Shown here: positions 12,506 to 25,951 of the stretch, one piece after another | Numbering within the stretch: position 1 is the stretch's first letter | Layout of the letters: each line of letters opens with the position of its first letter | Assembly (NCBI GenBank): GCA_026214975.1 | Contig: CM047807.1 | Location: forward strand, 69,419,824-69,483,823 | Source of the DNA: Gentiana macrophylla | Lineage: Eukaryota; Streptophyta; Magnoliopsida; Gentianales; Gentianaceae | Direction of reading: 5' to 3' | DNA length: 64,000 bases | Program-made: the position numbers and the translations under genes | The notes under the pieces: model-generated | Database searches by the model: none | What the model was told of the DNA's origin: nothing | The model's input: the letters and a program-made list of their open reading frames with translations, nothing else

Positions 12506-14226
12506 TGATGACGTAGATCAAGTGAAATTAAAATACTTGACCACCAAAACCAATACTAGCAAGAGGACTAGGTCCATCGTAGTATAGCTATAGCGAATCA
12601 AGGTCGATCCCACAGGGAACCAAATTGTGGGTCATTCTATAAATAATTAATTAAGCATGGCAAGCACATAAAAACTGTCTATGACCAACAAAGCACAAGA
12701 AAAGATAAATTGAGACGACTCGACACAACTCAAATAAATACAACATAATTAATCTCCCCAATTATTACATTATCTTTTGGATCTAGAGATTATATATAAT
12801 TAAACTAAACTTACTAACTATTAACCCGAATCGTATTTCTTTTATAGTGGCTACAAGAGTCATCCCCTAAACTAGATCTAACTCCGGGTAGGCCATCCGA
12901 GATCACTATGCTACATCACGTGACTTCGCGCCGGCATCCATCTCATATGACTCGTGACGCTTACAAAACTAGGGATGCCGATATTAACCGTATTCCTCAC
13001 CTAGGCAACAGTCCTGTGATTAGGCGTACTTCCTAGACAATCGCATCAGTCTCCGTCCCATTAACACTAACTTTTTAGGTATCATGTTAATCTACGATTT
13101 ACGTATAATCATGTGCGCGCAATTCCCTAATATAACACAGATCTAGATCTCTCTGAAAGTCCCGAAAGATCAATTCATGAGCCGACCTAGGAGTACTATA
13201 TTGGTATTTCCTCACTACACGTATTAATTAAAACAGACGAGCAACGTAGCCGTAGCCATACCTACTAAGATAAGAAATTCTAAATGTACAATCACACCAT
13301 AAAGCGGCTAGACTGACTCGGCGAAAAACTAAATCTTAGCGTTTCTCTTTACTTATCGGATAAAATAAAAGCTCATAAAGTAATTATATATACCTACTAG
13401 AGACACGATTATTAATCAAAATAAAATCATACATAGATCACAAAACGTAGACGTGGGCGTGCGGATCCTTATAGACGAGGAATCACCACCGCCTCACGTC
13501 GTAATCCTAGATCTACATCATTTAACTAAGAAATAATAATCTCAAACGATAAATAAATAATTGGGGAAAATTAATTATTAGAAACTAAGAGAAAATAAGT
13601 ACAAGAACTTACATAATGGAAGAACTTGTAAAAAACTGCTCTGAGTAAAACTATAAAATTTATTATGAATTGTGTGTATTGTGGTGTGTGTATATGGCGT
13701 GTGTATGTACAAATATATAGGAGAGAAATTTACATAGGATAAACCTAAATCAATCTGAAATAGTTTTCCTAAATCCAAAAGGAGTTTGAAAACACATTAG
13801 GATAATTCCCGGCCGATCTTTGGATAAGGGCAAGAAAAATGCGCCCCCCTTGCATGCGTCCCCCCTTAAAGGCGGCGCCAACTCCATTGGGTTGGCTTGC
13901 CGGCTTTTGTCTTGCCTTACTCCTCTTTTCCGTGCTTATCTGATCTTTATCTTCAATGCATCCGTATTTGCTTGGATTTATCTTGTAGTTTAATTCTTCC
14001 ATTTATAATTATCCTCCAAAAATTATCTCAATCTACAAAATAAATAATTATCCCAAAATAAATTATATTTAAATAATAAAAACGGATAAATACCAAATTA
14101 TATTTTATAAATCACATAACATTAAATAATAAATATAACCATATGATTTAATATAAAATATATATTATTAGGCTCGATTTAAGGATAACGTTGATGACTT
14201 TTACGGGTATATTTTGACCGTCATCA
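12506..14226 (-). mobile_element. Gypsy-type element B, 5' LTR (1721 bp)
   Basis: Starts TGATGAC at 12506 and ends GTCATCA at 14226. The right two thirds repeat 8801-9943. The complement of the TATATAG run near 13715 could be its TATA box. B as seen (about 5.4 kb without A) lacks any polymerase and is non-autonomous. Confidence 0.87.
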
Positions 14227-15633
14227 TTTAACCAAACGTTGTCGTTGGCTTCCATCTGTATAAACATTTAGCCAGCCATTTGGACTTGGCTTATTCTTTC
14301 CTTGAAAAATTGTTATATTTTTCCTTCTTTTCTTTTGTCTTTGATATAGACTATCTTTCTTTATTGCGGCATTTGGCCTTATTGGCACATCAGCTTCTCT
14401 CATGTCGATGCATATATGTCGATATCTGCTCCCCAAGTATCATGAGACCCTTAGGTTTGGATCATATGTGTATTTTATCGGGCACGTTGTCCGACCTGCG
14501 GACTCTCCCTGTCTGCAGTGCAGACCTTTTTACTTTAGCAACACTTGTCCCTTAGGCTCGTTTTGCCTTGACGGTGCCGATTGTCTGTGCACTTTGTCCG
14601 ACATGCGGACAGTTCAATGATATTCCATAATCTCAACTTCATTTTTCTCTTGCTTGGTTTATATTTCTCTTTTGGCTTTATCTTCTTGTGGACTTGCATG
14701 TCGATCACCAACAATCTTCTCTTTTCTCATATTGATGTCTGAAGCCCCCCAAGTATGATGAGAATTGACAATCATTATCTTACTTGCTAGACTGATTTGC
14801 CTTAGAGAAATATGTGAAAGATGATTCTCCGCCATCGAACTCGACCTGTTTTGCCTTACCACTTCCTTTGTCTATAACATTTATATCCAAACTGGATTAT
14901 AATGTTTTGACGACTTAGGATGTTACTTATATACTTCGCGTGTTTTAACATTTACTTATCCATATGGACTTTTAAATTGTTTTGACGAGTCGATTGTTAT
15001 ACGTTATCCGACCTGCGGACTTAGTATTTAAGCCTTGACATTCCTATCCCGTCGGACGTTGAAATGCCTTGACTTTATTATATCGTTGAGCATTATCCGA
15101 CTTGCGGACTTAACTTATCCTATACTTAGGCATAGTATTTCCTCAGATTGTCGGCATGCCAATGTCGAGGAACTATCGACCCGTCTGTTCGACATAGCTG
15201 AGAAGAACCCAATGGGAGAGCTTTGAGAGCCTTGTAGGGACCTTCCCAGTCGGAATTCACGCAGCTGTCTTCCTTGCCTTAGCATTTTTTGGACTTTTAT
15301 TTGTTGTTGCGTAGTGGGAGGGATGCCCCTGGATGTCTCCATGCGTTTGTCGAAATCGATGCCCTTTCGGCTGTCGATATATATTTCCGGCTACGATGTC
15401 CTCGTAATTACTGTCTAAAAAGACTGGTAATACGTAATTGTCACTCCGGATCTCGATGTCGTGGTGTTTCTTTGTCGTTCATGACTCATGACATATGACT
15501 GCCGAGAGATTTGGACACGATCCGAACTCGATGCCTTAGCTTTTTGGTTCCATGGAAATTTTAGCTTCACGGGCTGTCGATCGAAATGATCATGTTTCCC
15601 GACCTCGATGCCCTAGTAAATCCTATCCTTTAG
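14227..15633 (-). mobile_element. Element E, left portion (repeat-rich, no coding)
   Basis: No convincing gene. The text shares phrases with the sequence right of element D: CCGACCTGCGGAC (14490, 15008) against CCGACTTGCGGA (33749), and CCCCAAGTATCATGAGACC (14432), CCCCCCAAGTATGATGAGA (14744) against CCCCCCAAGGGTATTATGAA (34206). The two sides are therefore one older element split by D. On the minus strand these phrases resemble polypurine tracts (ACTTGGGGGGC). Short ORFs here look accidental. Confidence 0.55.
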
Positions 15634-16964
15634 TGTTAGGTGTAGTGCCCGAAAGACAATTTGTGTAATTGTTTTTAATAATGAATGACAGAATTTATCT
15701 CACCTTATTACTTGCTTTGTGCTTGTAAAGTAATACATCGCCGCAAACCCTAAGTATATCAGATGTAACCACTTAACTCGGTGTATGGATTACACGTGAG
15801 GATTAAGTTAGTGGAGATATGCTTAAAGCTGTTAGTCCGTGGTGAACTTAATCAGAGTTTAGGGTCTCTTGATTAAAACACCAATAATGCGCCCAGAACA
15901 CCTTAGGGTGTGATAGTCTTATCCGGACTGTCGGTAGAGGTACCTACGTGGGGCATTTATATATGATGGCATTCATATAGGACTGGACCGATTTAATCTG
16001 AATTTCTCGGTATAATTCCGTAATCGAGGAATCTTATTAAATCATTAGATGATCATATATGGATCAACCTTAATCCCGAGGTGATCACAGGATCTTCGCT
16101 TGTCCGGGGTAGTGTTTGATGTGTTAATTACGGTTCACTTTAATATGTGTTCCAAGCCACTTCTCATTGGCACTATCTCCGGATGAGTGAGTAGTTCGAT
16201 TTTCACAGACATGGAATCCATTCCTTCCTGCGGGAAGTAGTAGAGACGATCCCTTATTTGTTAGCCCTAAGAAAGTGATCGATCCCGGGAGTTCACATTT
16301 GACTAATTAGCTACTAGTCGATATGTGTGCTAATTGATCATCGAGGGGTTAATGGTAAATAAGGATAAGATATTCTCGAGTCGGGTTCACGGAGACTTCC
16401 CACTCGAGAATGGATGATCTATGGAGGGTTAATCCGTATGTAGTGATTATATCAATGGACGCTTATTCACTCTATGGGTTGAGTATAAGTATACATCTAT
16501 AATCGGTAGAGTTCGGGCCGGGTTTATGGTGGCGTAATCCCGGAATTAATAATTAATGTACTTATTACATTCGACAAATAATTAATTATTGGAGCTACCG
16601 GTTATAGGTCCATGGTCCCGGATGTGGCTTACGTAATTCGGACTAGTAATCTTGTTATTTGGGCCTCATTGATAATTAATTGGGTGGGCTAATTAATTGA
16701 TATGCATGGATATTATTTAGTTGGGCTAAATAATATAATACACATAAAAGACATTTTATGTGGGCTTTTTGACCCTAAAAGTGGCGCCATTATGTGATGA
16801 AAATAATTAGAGAGAAATTAGTTTTATTGGATAATTATTTGACATGTGATTTATCTTTTATTTGTTAATTGATAATTCGTAGAATATTAGATAATAATAT
16901 GATTTATCCTAATTTGTTTGGGATAATCATTTTATTTATCTTTTATTTGGAATAAAGGATTAAT
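15634..16964 (+). mobile_element. Copia-type element D, 5' LTR (left part)
   Basis: Starts TGTTAGG at 15634 and matches the 3' LTR from 31918 onward. It is cut at 16964 by the CACTA element. The flank TTTAG (15629-15633) and CTTAG after the 3' LTR (33648-33652) form a 5 bp target-site duplication with one mismatch. Same family as element A, opposite strand. Confidence 0.88.
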
Positions 16965-19749
16965 CACTACTACAAAATATGGATATTAAGACACTATATT
17001 TAAGACATTTTGTTCCAAACGTCCTTTCAGGCCTTTAATGGGGCGTTCACTCTGTTAGTGCACTTTGCTACAGTAAATGTAGCATTATGTTTTATTTATT
17101 TTTAATTCCTAATAGCTGTAAAGGCGTTGACAAGTGCCATATAGCCTTTATTTTTTGTTTTCCTTCTTTTTTTTGCTTACAAAAGAAAAGCGGGACAATA
17201 TCCCGCGTTATTTTTACCCAATCCTTTTATCGGACAAGAGAAATGACCCGCCGTTCTTTTTATCGACTATCTAGGGTATATCTCTTCCACCCTCCTCCAT
17301 TCTTCATCTGTTTCTGCCGTTCTTCATCAGTTTTCCGGTAATACTTCTTTCCTTCTAAGTCTGTCATATGGATCCATTTCCATATCTAATTTGTCTCCTC
17401 CATTTATAAATTGCCCTGTTTCTATTATTGGACTTTACTAAATCAAGATCTGTTGGCACACCTAAATGGAAGTGCGCTCTTGATTTCATTTTTTTTTTAT
17501 CATATCGTTACAATGTTCTCCTTAGCAACATTCTCGACATCATTTTGATATCAAGTGTAAGTTTTCAAAATTGGATCTTTGGCTCGTTTATCATTTATTT
17601 TTTTGGCTGAATTATTCTATGTAATTCTTCATTTTTTTTGTTTACAGGTTTAGGTGAAAGATTTCCATGCTTTCTTCTGATTTATAAGGTGGGAGAAAAT
17701 TTGATTTTGATTTATGCATTGTCTACTTTTCCTCATTTTTTTCCGCCTTTGTACAATTGGGGAGAATAACCAGCAACCAAGAAGGTATGCTCTTTTAAAC
17801 CTTTACTCTTATTCATTGCTCTTCTGCGGTTTAATTCTTATAACCCACTAATTCCCTAATATCCTGATTTTTTTTTTCTAAATATCCAAAATTGTGCTTT
17901 TATTTGTTCATTTTTTAGGATTTCTTTTATTTATTATAAATTCATAAAATCTTGATTTTATATTGTTTGAAGACAAAATCCCCAATCATTTGTGCTCAAT
18001 TTTTTTCCTGCTGATACTAAAAAGTTCGAGCAGGTGAGCTAATATGGGGGAGTAGCTCTGGTGTATAGTCAAGATTGGAGTACATGTCAATGTGCACAAT
18101 TTTTTTTTGTGTTTGTGTGTGTGTGTGTTGGAGCAATTGAATTGTGCCAGCAAATCTTATATAGGCTAGGTGCAAAGGCTAGTTTGACATATACTTTCTT
18201 TTGTTGGTAGAGAAAAATAGTTCGATTTGGTTGAGTAGTGATGGACTCAAGCTTGGATGGACCTTGAATCATCCAACATAAGGTATAACATATAATTACC
18301 TTTGCCTTGAACTCTCTTTCTTGAGTCTTGGCCTAAATGTTCTTCTTTCCATGAGAATTGTTGGCTGTGATTTCATAGTTATATGTGATGCCCATGTTTT
18401 GTATGATTTTTAAGACCGTATTATGTCCATAGGATCTCACACCAAATATCATGTCATCTTTAACTGAGTTCTACTATACGATCTTTGGTATGAGTTTGAT
18501 TTGATATCATTTTGTGAACTTTGATGTTAGAGAATCTTGATTGCTCAATTTTATAAGAATGTGTACTTAGTGTTTTGGTTTTTGATTTTGGAGAAATGAA
18601 GTTTGATGATGCATGCTTAATGTTCATAAATGTATGTGGTCCCACCATTTTAAGTATTTTTTTTTCCTATCCAAGCCATTTTCTTTATATGGGTGACTGA
18701 AGCGGTGGTGATTATTAAAGGCTTATTCAGAAACATAAACGTTGATTAATCATTTGGCTACTAAATTCATTTATAACATGTAACTTTGGAGTTCACTTGG
18801 TAATATTCATATGTAAATGGGCAATCTCTTTAGGGAATATTGATTAGACATTGCCTTGGATTGGAGTATTGTTGTTTGTAACTTAAATTAGAGCGGGTTT
18901 TTGGTCTTATAGAAATGATAGTGCTCAGATGAAAGTTGAAACTTGGATAAAGTGATGTAAGAGTGAAACTGTATGATGCAAGTGCTAGATCGGTTATTTA
19001 TTCTTCTTTTTTCTTTTTTCTGAATGTTAGTTTATTAAACGAAAGAAGTATAATCTGTTTGTCTCATTTAACTGCAGAGAATACTTTGATTGGAACATTA
19101 CCATGGAGATTGGTGCATATATATGAAAGAATATTTGATCTATCAGAACTTGTTTTCAGGTGATTACTTATTTGTTTAGAAAGTGAAGTATTCTGTTGGT
19201 CTTAAACTTTTAGACTTGAATATGCCCCCCTTGATACATTTGGTTCAAAAACATGTTCTATGTAGACCATGCAAATTTATCATGAGATTCAAATGCTATT
19301 TAAGTTGGAATATATGCAATTTCACTACAGGGAAATTTCTTATCCAAGCTAAAGATGGATTTTGTAGACTCCTGACTCGTGATACTCATGTTTATGAAGT
19401 CGTGTATTTGATAACATGTGGTGCTATGTCTGATCTGATTGTATTTAATTGCATTGCAGGACAATGCAATGGCTACGTAGCTCCAACCTCACGGATTGGA
19501 CTTCTGGGAAGTTAGTTTGTTCAACTTTGTAGATTTGTGTATTGACCTAGATTTTTTACGCCAAATTATTGTATAACAGATGACTGCTGAGGAGATTTGA
19601 AGCTCAGATTAGGTCTTTTTTATGATTTGGTTTTACTTTTGTTTATTAAATATATTGGCTTGAGAATGTAAAATAGTATGTGCCTCTTTTTTTTGAACTC
19701 AGATGTGCCTCTTACATACTGGAGAATTGGGAGCGACAACTGTTTGAAA

Positions 19750-19796
<47 letters not shown>

Positions 19797-20117
19797 AAAA
19801 TAAAAAATAGTTTTAGGGCGTTTTCAAGTGTCCTTTTAAGGGAATAATATGGCGTTTCACGAAGTCTTTTAAAAACATCGTATGCGTTTCAAACTCGCCC
19901 CATCGTGGTGTGTTAGTATGCGTTTCAAATTGCCTTATCATGGAATTTGTTAGGCGCGTTTTCTTGTATCCTATAATGACGTTCAAAACGCTGTAAAGTC
20001 TATTGCAACATCGACGAGAAAGGCGTTCCATCCAAATGCCTTTAAATAAAAAACGCCCTATTAGACCAATATATAGGGCGTTTTGAAACGCCCTTAAAGA
20101 CCTTTTTTGGAGGAGTG
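16965..20117 (+). mobile_element. CACTA (En/Spm-type) element nested in the D LTR, non-autonomous
   Basis: Begins CACTACTACAAAATA at 16965 and ends TTTTTTGGAGGAGTG at 20117, an imperfect inverted end. It is flanked by AAT at 16962-16964 and 20118-20120; the empty site in the other D LTR (near 33245) reads TTAATGTAATAA, so the 3 bp duplication is proven inside the window. Subterminal repeats of the GGCGTTT/AAACGCC type fill 19813-20100 and occur at 17040 on the left. No transposase is visible. The interior has intron-like signals (acceptor TTTACAG at 17647, donor AAGGTATGC near 17784, TGCAG near 19077 and 19460) but only short ORFs (84 codons at 17087, 110 at 19183). Confidence 0.85.
19752..19793. 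repeat. (TA)n microsatellite in the CACTA element
   Basis: About 21 TA units just before the right subterminal repeats. Confidence 0.95.
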
Positions 20118-20522
20118 AATGTAATAATTATCTCTTAATTATTTAATCATTGGAGGACAAGGATTACTTTCATATATAAAGAGAGTTCTCCCAAGCCTTA
20201 ATTCAATGGCAAATTTCGACCACCACTTGAAAAAGTAGAGAAAAATTAGTTTCTCTTGTGCAGGGTTTTAGAAGAAGAAAAACTCTAAGTTTTTCTTGGT
20301 GTTGCATATCGAGGAGGTTCGTGTATCAAGAAGGGTGTCCACCAACCGCCGCGTTTGGAGAACACATCGGAAGATCTTGGCTTCTCTTCCTACTATTGGT
20401 AATATGATCTAAACCCCTTGTAGTACTTAAGTCCTTTAATTATGAATTGTGTCATATAAATCGTGATACATCCATTTGCGCATAGATCTAACTCGTTTAG
20501 ATCTAAGAACCTGCATCCTTCA
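20118..20522 (+). mobile_element. Copia-type element D, 5' LTR (right part)
   Basis: Resumes the LTR after the CACTA insertion and matches 33246-33647. It ends CATCCTTCA directly before the primer site. It retains the putative TATA box, so only the upstream part of the promoter was displaced. Confidence 0.87.
20173..20180 (+). promoter_or_regulatory. Putative TATA box of the element D 5' LTR
   Basis: TATATAAAGAGAG, repeated in the 3' LTR at 33300. The CACTA element ends only 55 bp upstream. Confidence 0.55.
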
Positions 20523-20540
20523 TGTGGTATCGAGCCGGGT
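20523..20540 (+). other. Primer binding site of element D
   Basis: TGTGGTATCGAGCCGGG directly follows the LTR. TGGTATC matches the initiator-Met primer site; the rest (GAGCC) is a common plant variant. Confidence 0.75.
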
Positions 20541-23500
20541 TCCACGATTTATATAGTCATAATCGTAATTAAACGATTTAAAGGAGTGGAATTGCATGTA
20601 GGTGATATTTTACTTATTATTATGCATTAATAATTTTTAAATTGCTATGGTTGAAGAGATGGATTGGGGTTGGCACCGTTTTCCCGTTAGATCTATTGTA
20701 AACTCATATAAGCGATGAAAATTCGTTCATATGAGTATAGGAAATTATGTAATTTATGTATTATTGCAATTTTAATTTCCAGAAAATAGATCTGTACATT
20801 AGCTGTTTAGTCTTTTCGTTTTTTCCGTTGTTTGAGCCGTTAAAACGAAGATCCCTCCGGTCAGAATGAAGATTGGAAGTTGATGAACAATCCCACAAAT
20901 TTTAGTGTCAATTAGAGTCCGTTTGCGTTTCCGTTCGTTGCTGCGAAGTGGCTGCTGTAACAGAAAAACGCAGGATTCACAGAAACCCTAACTGTGACTT
21001 CTTCGATTTTCTGGAAACAATTGGACCGTTCAAATTAAAATCCGACCGGTCAGATCGATAATCATGGAGTTTTGGACGTGATATAAAATTTTCAGGACGA
21101 TCGGGATTCATCTTCATCCCCGATCGATCTCGGGAAGTATATGATGCGCTGCTGTGAGAGTCTGTTTCAGCAGCAAGTTGGACGGCTCACTGAGGATGAT
21201 TGACAAGTCAAAGCTCTGATCCGACCGTCCATCTTGAAGTCCGAAGAATGAAGATCAGATCTGGAAAGTTTCATCCCGATCCAAATTCGTTTGATATGCC
21301 GATCGTCGAAGATTCTTAACAGCTGCAGATTAGGGTTTTAATTTATTTTCGAATATATTAGTTACGGGGGTGCCAACGGTCCATCTCGGTGTTTATTTTC
21401 CGCACTAGTATACATGTGTAGATTGTATGAGTAGAACCGGAAAATTTCCATGACATGCATCATATCATGAATTCCACTCCATATGCATACATGTAGAAAT
21501 TAATTCGAGGAATTAGTTAGGCATGTATAAAACACACGATTAGTTTTAATTAATTGTTTGATATTGATTAGAAACTAATTAGGGTAAAAACCGAGGAACA
21601 CGGGTTTTTTCAATCGTCGAGGTTGGTTGATGGATTCTCGGTGAATCCCACTCTGCGAAAGCATAAGGAGTAAAATCCGAAACCTCGTGGTTAAGGTGTT
21701 GGATTCTCGGTGAATTCCACCTTACAAGCAAGGCGAGATTACGTTTTGTTCCGTAGTGTCTACGTGAAAGTTTGATGTTTAAGGATTGGATAATCACGGG
21801 CAAACAGGTTCGAAAGTGGTTTAACCACGGTTGGGTGGTCAACGGTGAGCTACGACTCAATCGACTTCACCCCCACGTGTGGCGTTTGCGCGGGTCCGCA
21901 ATATCGAGCCATCCGAAGAGCCACTACGGCTCAACGGACCTCTCCTAGCCTTGACCCGTCCGGACGGCCACATATGTTCTAACGAATAGGTCGGGTGGGC
22001 TAGCCCATATAACCGACAACATTCGGGCCTATGATTTATTGTTCCTTAATGTAACATCAAATCCAAAAACGTGATCGATAAACCCACCACTTTTTCAAAA
22101 TATTGAGTGGGAGCGGAGAGGCGACGGCCGACCCCACGGCCTCTACTGTTGACACAAGCAACGTGAGAGAATGGTGACGCCTCGTGCCGGCTGGGACCGG
22201 CCTCCTAAGGAAGGCCTTCACCGCTATCAAAATTCAAGGCTTGGTCTCCGAAAGGATAGGATTTTGGGTACTCGTCGGGTCACCGACCGACCCTAAAAGC
22301 GGGCACACTCGGGGTCTACCTAAAAATCGAGATGATGAGGTCACACTCATAAAGGGTATTTTTGGTAGTACCTTGGCTGAAAAAGGAAAGGTGATTGACG
22401 ATCACAAATGAGATGTTCGATTCTCAATCTGATCTTCAATATTAATCGAAACCTCTTTTGACCTACCCTAAGGCGGCACTGAGGCATTAGATTAAATCCT
22501 TGGAACGGTAGGATAGACTATAAGTACATAGTTTATGTTCCTAAAATTTTAGTAGTGTATGATTTGGATTTATTTTCTGTCAATTTTATTTACAACTGTT
22601 ATATATATCTCTCTAAGGTGCTAGACTGCTAGTGTAAAATTGACTAGTAATAACTTCGTTAAAAAGTGGTAAGTAACTAGAACGTTGTATTTATTAATCT
22701 CACATGCGATTAATTTTTCGGAAGAGATATTTCTCTTGAAGCCTTCAAACCTTAAGTGACGTAAATAGGCATGTCACTGCTGTAACTCGTGCAGAACGAG
22801 AGACAACCGTAGTTAGTTTGAAAGATGATTGGGACGTCAAAATTCTTCTAGTGAATTTTAATTGTGTAGTGTCTACACGAGAAATTTTCTAATAGAAAAA
22901 TTGGAGAATCATAAATTTAAGTGTCGCTTAGTTGTAGGAGGCGGTATTTGGAACCGATAAACTAGTGGGAGCTTTTATCTTATGTTTTTCTAATTTATTA
23001 GAAAATTAGTCCCCACTGGTAACGCTTTTATTAGACATTCCACAGTTCACGAGTAGTGTCTACTCAATTGAGCTGCTAGTTCAAGACTATTTCCTTTTAA
23101 GGAAAGTTGAGAATGGGAAAGAATGTCTATAAGTGTTAATCATCTTAACTAAAGTTTTGAGGCTAAACCGAAACATTAATTAAAGAAAGTATAGGATAAG
23201 GAAAGTGATTTGGATCACTAACCAATGAATCTTAGCGACTTTCTTAACCGAGTAACTTGACTCGGTAGCTTAGTTCTTTGGAAGAACAAGGAAGTTTGTG
23301 CATTAACGATTAATAGAGTAACAACGGGCGTAATTTCAGCTATAATAGTGGGAGTGATATAAGGAAATGAATTTGGATTCTATCCTTGAATATCACAGAA
23401 AAATTTATTTTTACGTTTCTGATTCGTTGAAACAAATGGATTCACTTTCATCTCGATACTACTGATTGCCTTAAACAAAGTGAAGATGACATTTGTAGTA

Positions 23501-25951
23501 CGAATCGTGACTCGGACTTTTGTTTGATAAAGACAGAACCACTAAGAAAAGTGAATAGGTATGTGTAACACGTCTAAAACTATTAAAGGTAAAAGGTTTC
23601 TGATTAAGAAAACGACCCTTCAATATCTATTAATTAGTGCATATATCCTAGAGATAAGACTCGACGACCGGCTAAGGGTGATTCCTATCTCCGGTCTAGA
23701 ACACTATCTCAAAGGAACAATGACTAAGTTTCCTTTCAATCGGGAGAGGGTAATAAATTTGAAGGGGTAACATAGCTTGTTCATCATGACCTTCGGGTCT
23801 AGTGAGAGACACAAGCTAGTGGGAGTTTTTGAGTGGTGACATTTTGTCCGATAACAACTCGAAACGCGATTTAGTTTATCAAAAGAATACGAGTACGATT
23901 CTCTCTCGATTTTAGCAGAGAATAGAGTATTCCATGCTCATAAATAGGCTATAGCATAGTCTTGGGGTGATGCTCACCGCTGCCTCTAGTGGAATGTTTC
24001 TCACTTTGAAAAAGAAACCATAGACTTGCCCTATATAGTTATTGATGTACTACAATATAATCGCTAAACTCGATTAAGATAATTGGTTGCAAAATAACGG
24101 TTAACATTATTATGTAAACCGAGAAGTCTACCTAGAAGATGCTAGTGAATTTATGGATAAGGAGTGAATTCGGTTCACACCACTTCCGTAAATGTAGGCA
24201 TTTAACATTTAATGCTTGAAGGTAGGGATCGAGATTTTGCACATACGTTCGAATTTTATTTATTCGTGAAATGCCTTAATGAGGCGAGTGAAGGTTGGTT
24301 GTAAGATTCTTGAGATCAGAAAGTAGCGAGTTGGATTTGTCACAATTCTTGATAGAATCTATAAATAATGACCTTAGACCTTGGAGTACGGTTACCCAAA
24401 GGAAGTTACTATCTCGATTTAATCGGACCACGTCCAACATTAGTTGTTGGTGATCACAATCGATAAATACTACTAGATCGTAATGTCAATCCACCCAAGA
24501 CACAGTGGGAGTATTGTTTAACCGTTGACCCATTGTGATTTTGTGGACTTTATAATCTTTGGGGTGATTGATAACCTATGGCTCTTGGTGGGTTGTATAG
24601 GATTCGATTATAGAGGTTGGTTTGAAAACCTTAACCACGTGAATGGAGTTTTGGTACTCCGGTTCTGTTCCACCTCTTGTAGAACCACCGAGTGTCTCAG
24701 GCCCGGTGGGAGCAATTGGATCTACACGGAAAAGAGTCGAATGAATAGGAAAGTTTAAACTTTCGGGCGCAAAGTTGAGTGGTATAGGGGTGATTCACGA
24801 CAACTAGAGAGTTAACCGGACCTTGAACTCTCTCACCACTCGATCTTGCTAGATTTCGTTAAGCGAGAAAATAGGGGTGATTCCCTCGAGACTTTCTTGC
24901 CGAATAACGGAATCGAATTCATTCGTAACGTAGAAGGGTTTTAGCTAAGAATGAATAACGGATTCATTACAAAGCGGAAGATAGGGGTGATTCCTAAGAC
25001 CTTTTTGCGAGACTAACGATATCTTAATTCATTCGAGAAAGAACCTTTGGTAGGAGGCCTGCCATGGCTTATATCCTTTGTGGATTTAAGAGAACCTCTC
25101 GGTCATTTAAAAGTCACATGTTTTAAAATATGTGGACTTGACCAAAATATTGATAAGTTTTTCGTAGACTGGATATATCAATATTGGTAATGTAGTAGTA
25201 GTATTAGTGTTCATAAATGATAACACTAAAAAAGTTGGAAACAACATGGGTGTGCTATCTGAAGTCGGAAACTGACACGCCAAGATTCTCTGGATGAGAG
25301 AATTGGACTATACTCTAAGAATTTGATTCGGTCAAATTCACGAGAATGAATCATTGGCTATCCCACCTATCTTACTGAATAAGATGATTATGCATATACG
25401 GTTGCAGCATTCATCGAGAGTAGTCCTACCCTACCTCTCAGGAATGATTCTCCAAATCTTCGGATAAAGAGAAAATGAGATAGAGTCTCTCTGGGATAAG
25501 GGCAAGTCAGCTTAAAATGAGTCAATTGCAGTCGAATCTTTGATTCAAGCAATAAGTAGCGGTTTAGTACGTCCTCAAGTATCGTTAGAGAACGAGGAAT
25601 CATATGCTTGTATATTAGGTGCAAACTTGAATATGGTTGACCCACTTGATTCTCGACTTGTAGTCGATTAAGGATGATCATTAAGTTGATCTCGGGCTCG
25701 GTGTTTACTCATAGTGCTTAGAATTTCCTTGTTGGTGCGGGAGTAATTCCGGTCTAGTGAGCCGATGTCACTTTATTGTGAAAACAGTGAAGAGATAGCT
25801 TAGAAGGATCTTCTCGGTCACCAGAGGTCAAACGCATATTGAGAGAGAGTACCGCCTGATTGGAAGGACCGGCGACGTTTCAATCCTAAAGATCGTCTCG
25901 AGTCGACAACCTAACTAATCGGTGTACCAAGTCGAGTGCTTGGAGGGTACG
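20541..25951 (+). mobile_element. Internal region of copia-type element D, non-coding
   Basis: 5.4 kb before the nested element C. No gag-pol domain is recognisable and the longest ORFs are below 100 codons. It aligns in inverse orientation with the interior of element A, including the segment with ATTGAGTGGGAGCGGAG (22100) and the segment with AACTAGTGGGAGC (22960). The interior resumes at 31792 after element C. Mobilisation would need proteins from another element. Confidence 0.7.

Noticed and set aside
9297..13778. A 66-codon ORF conserved in two places (9297-9497 and 13578-13778)
   Set aside because: Conserved only because it lies in the two LTRs of element B.
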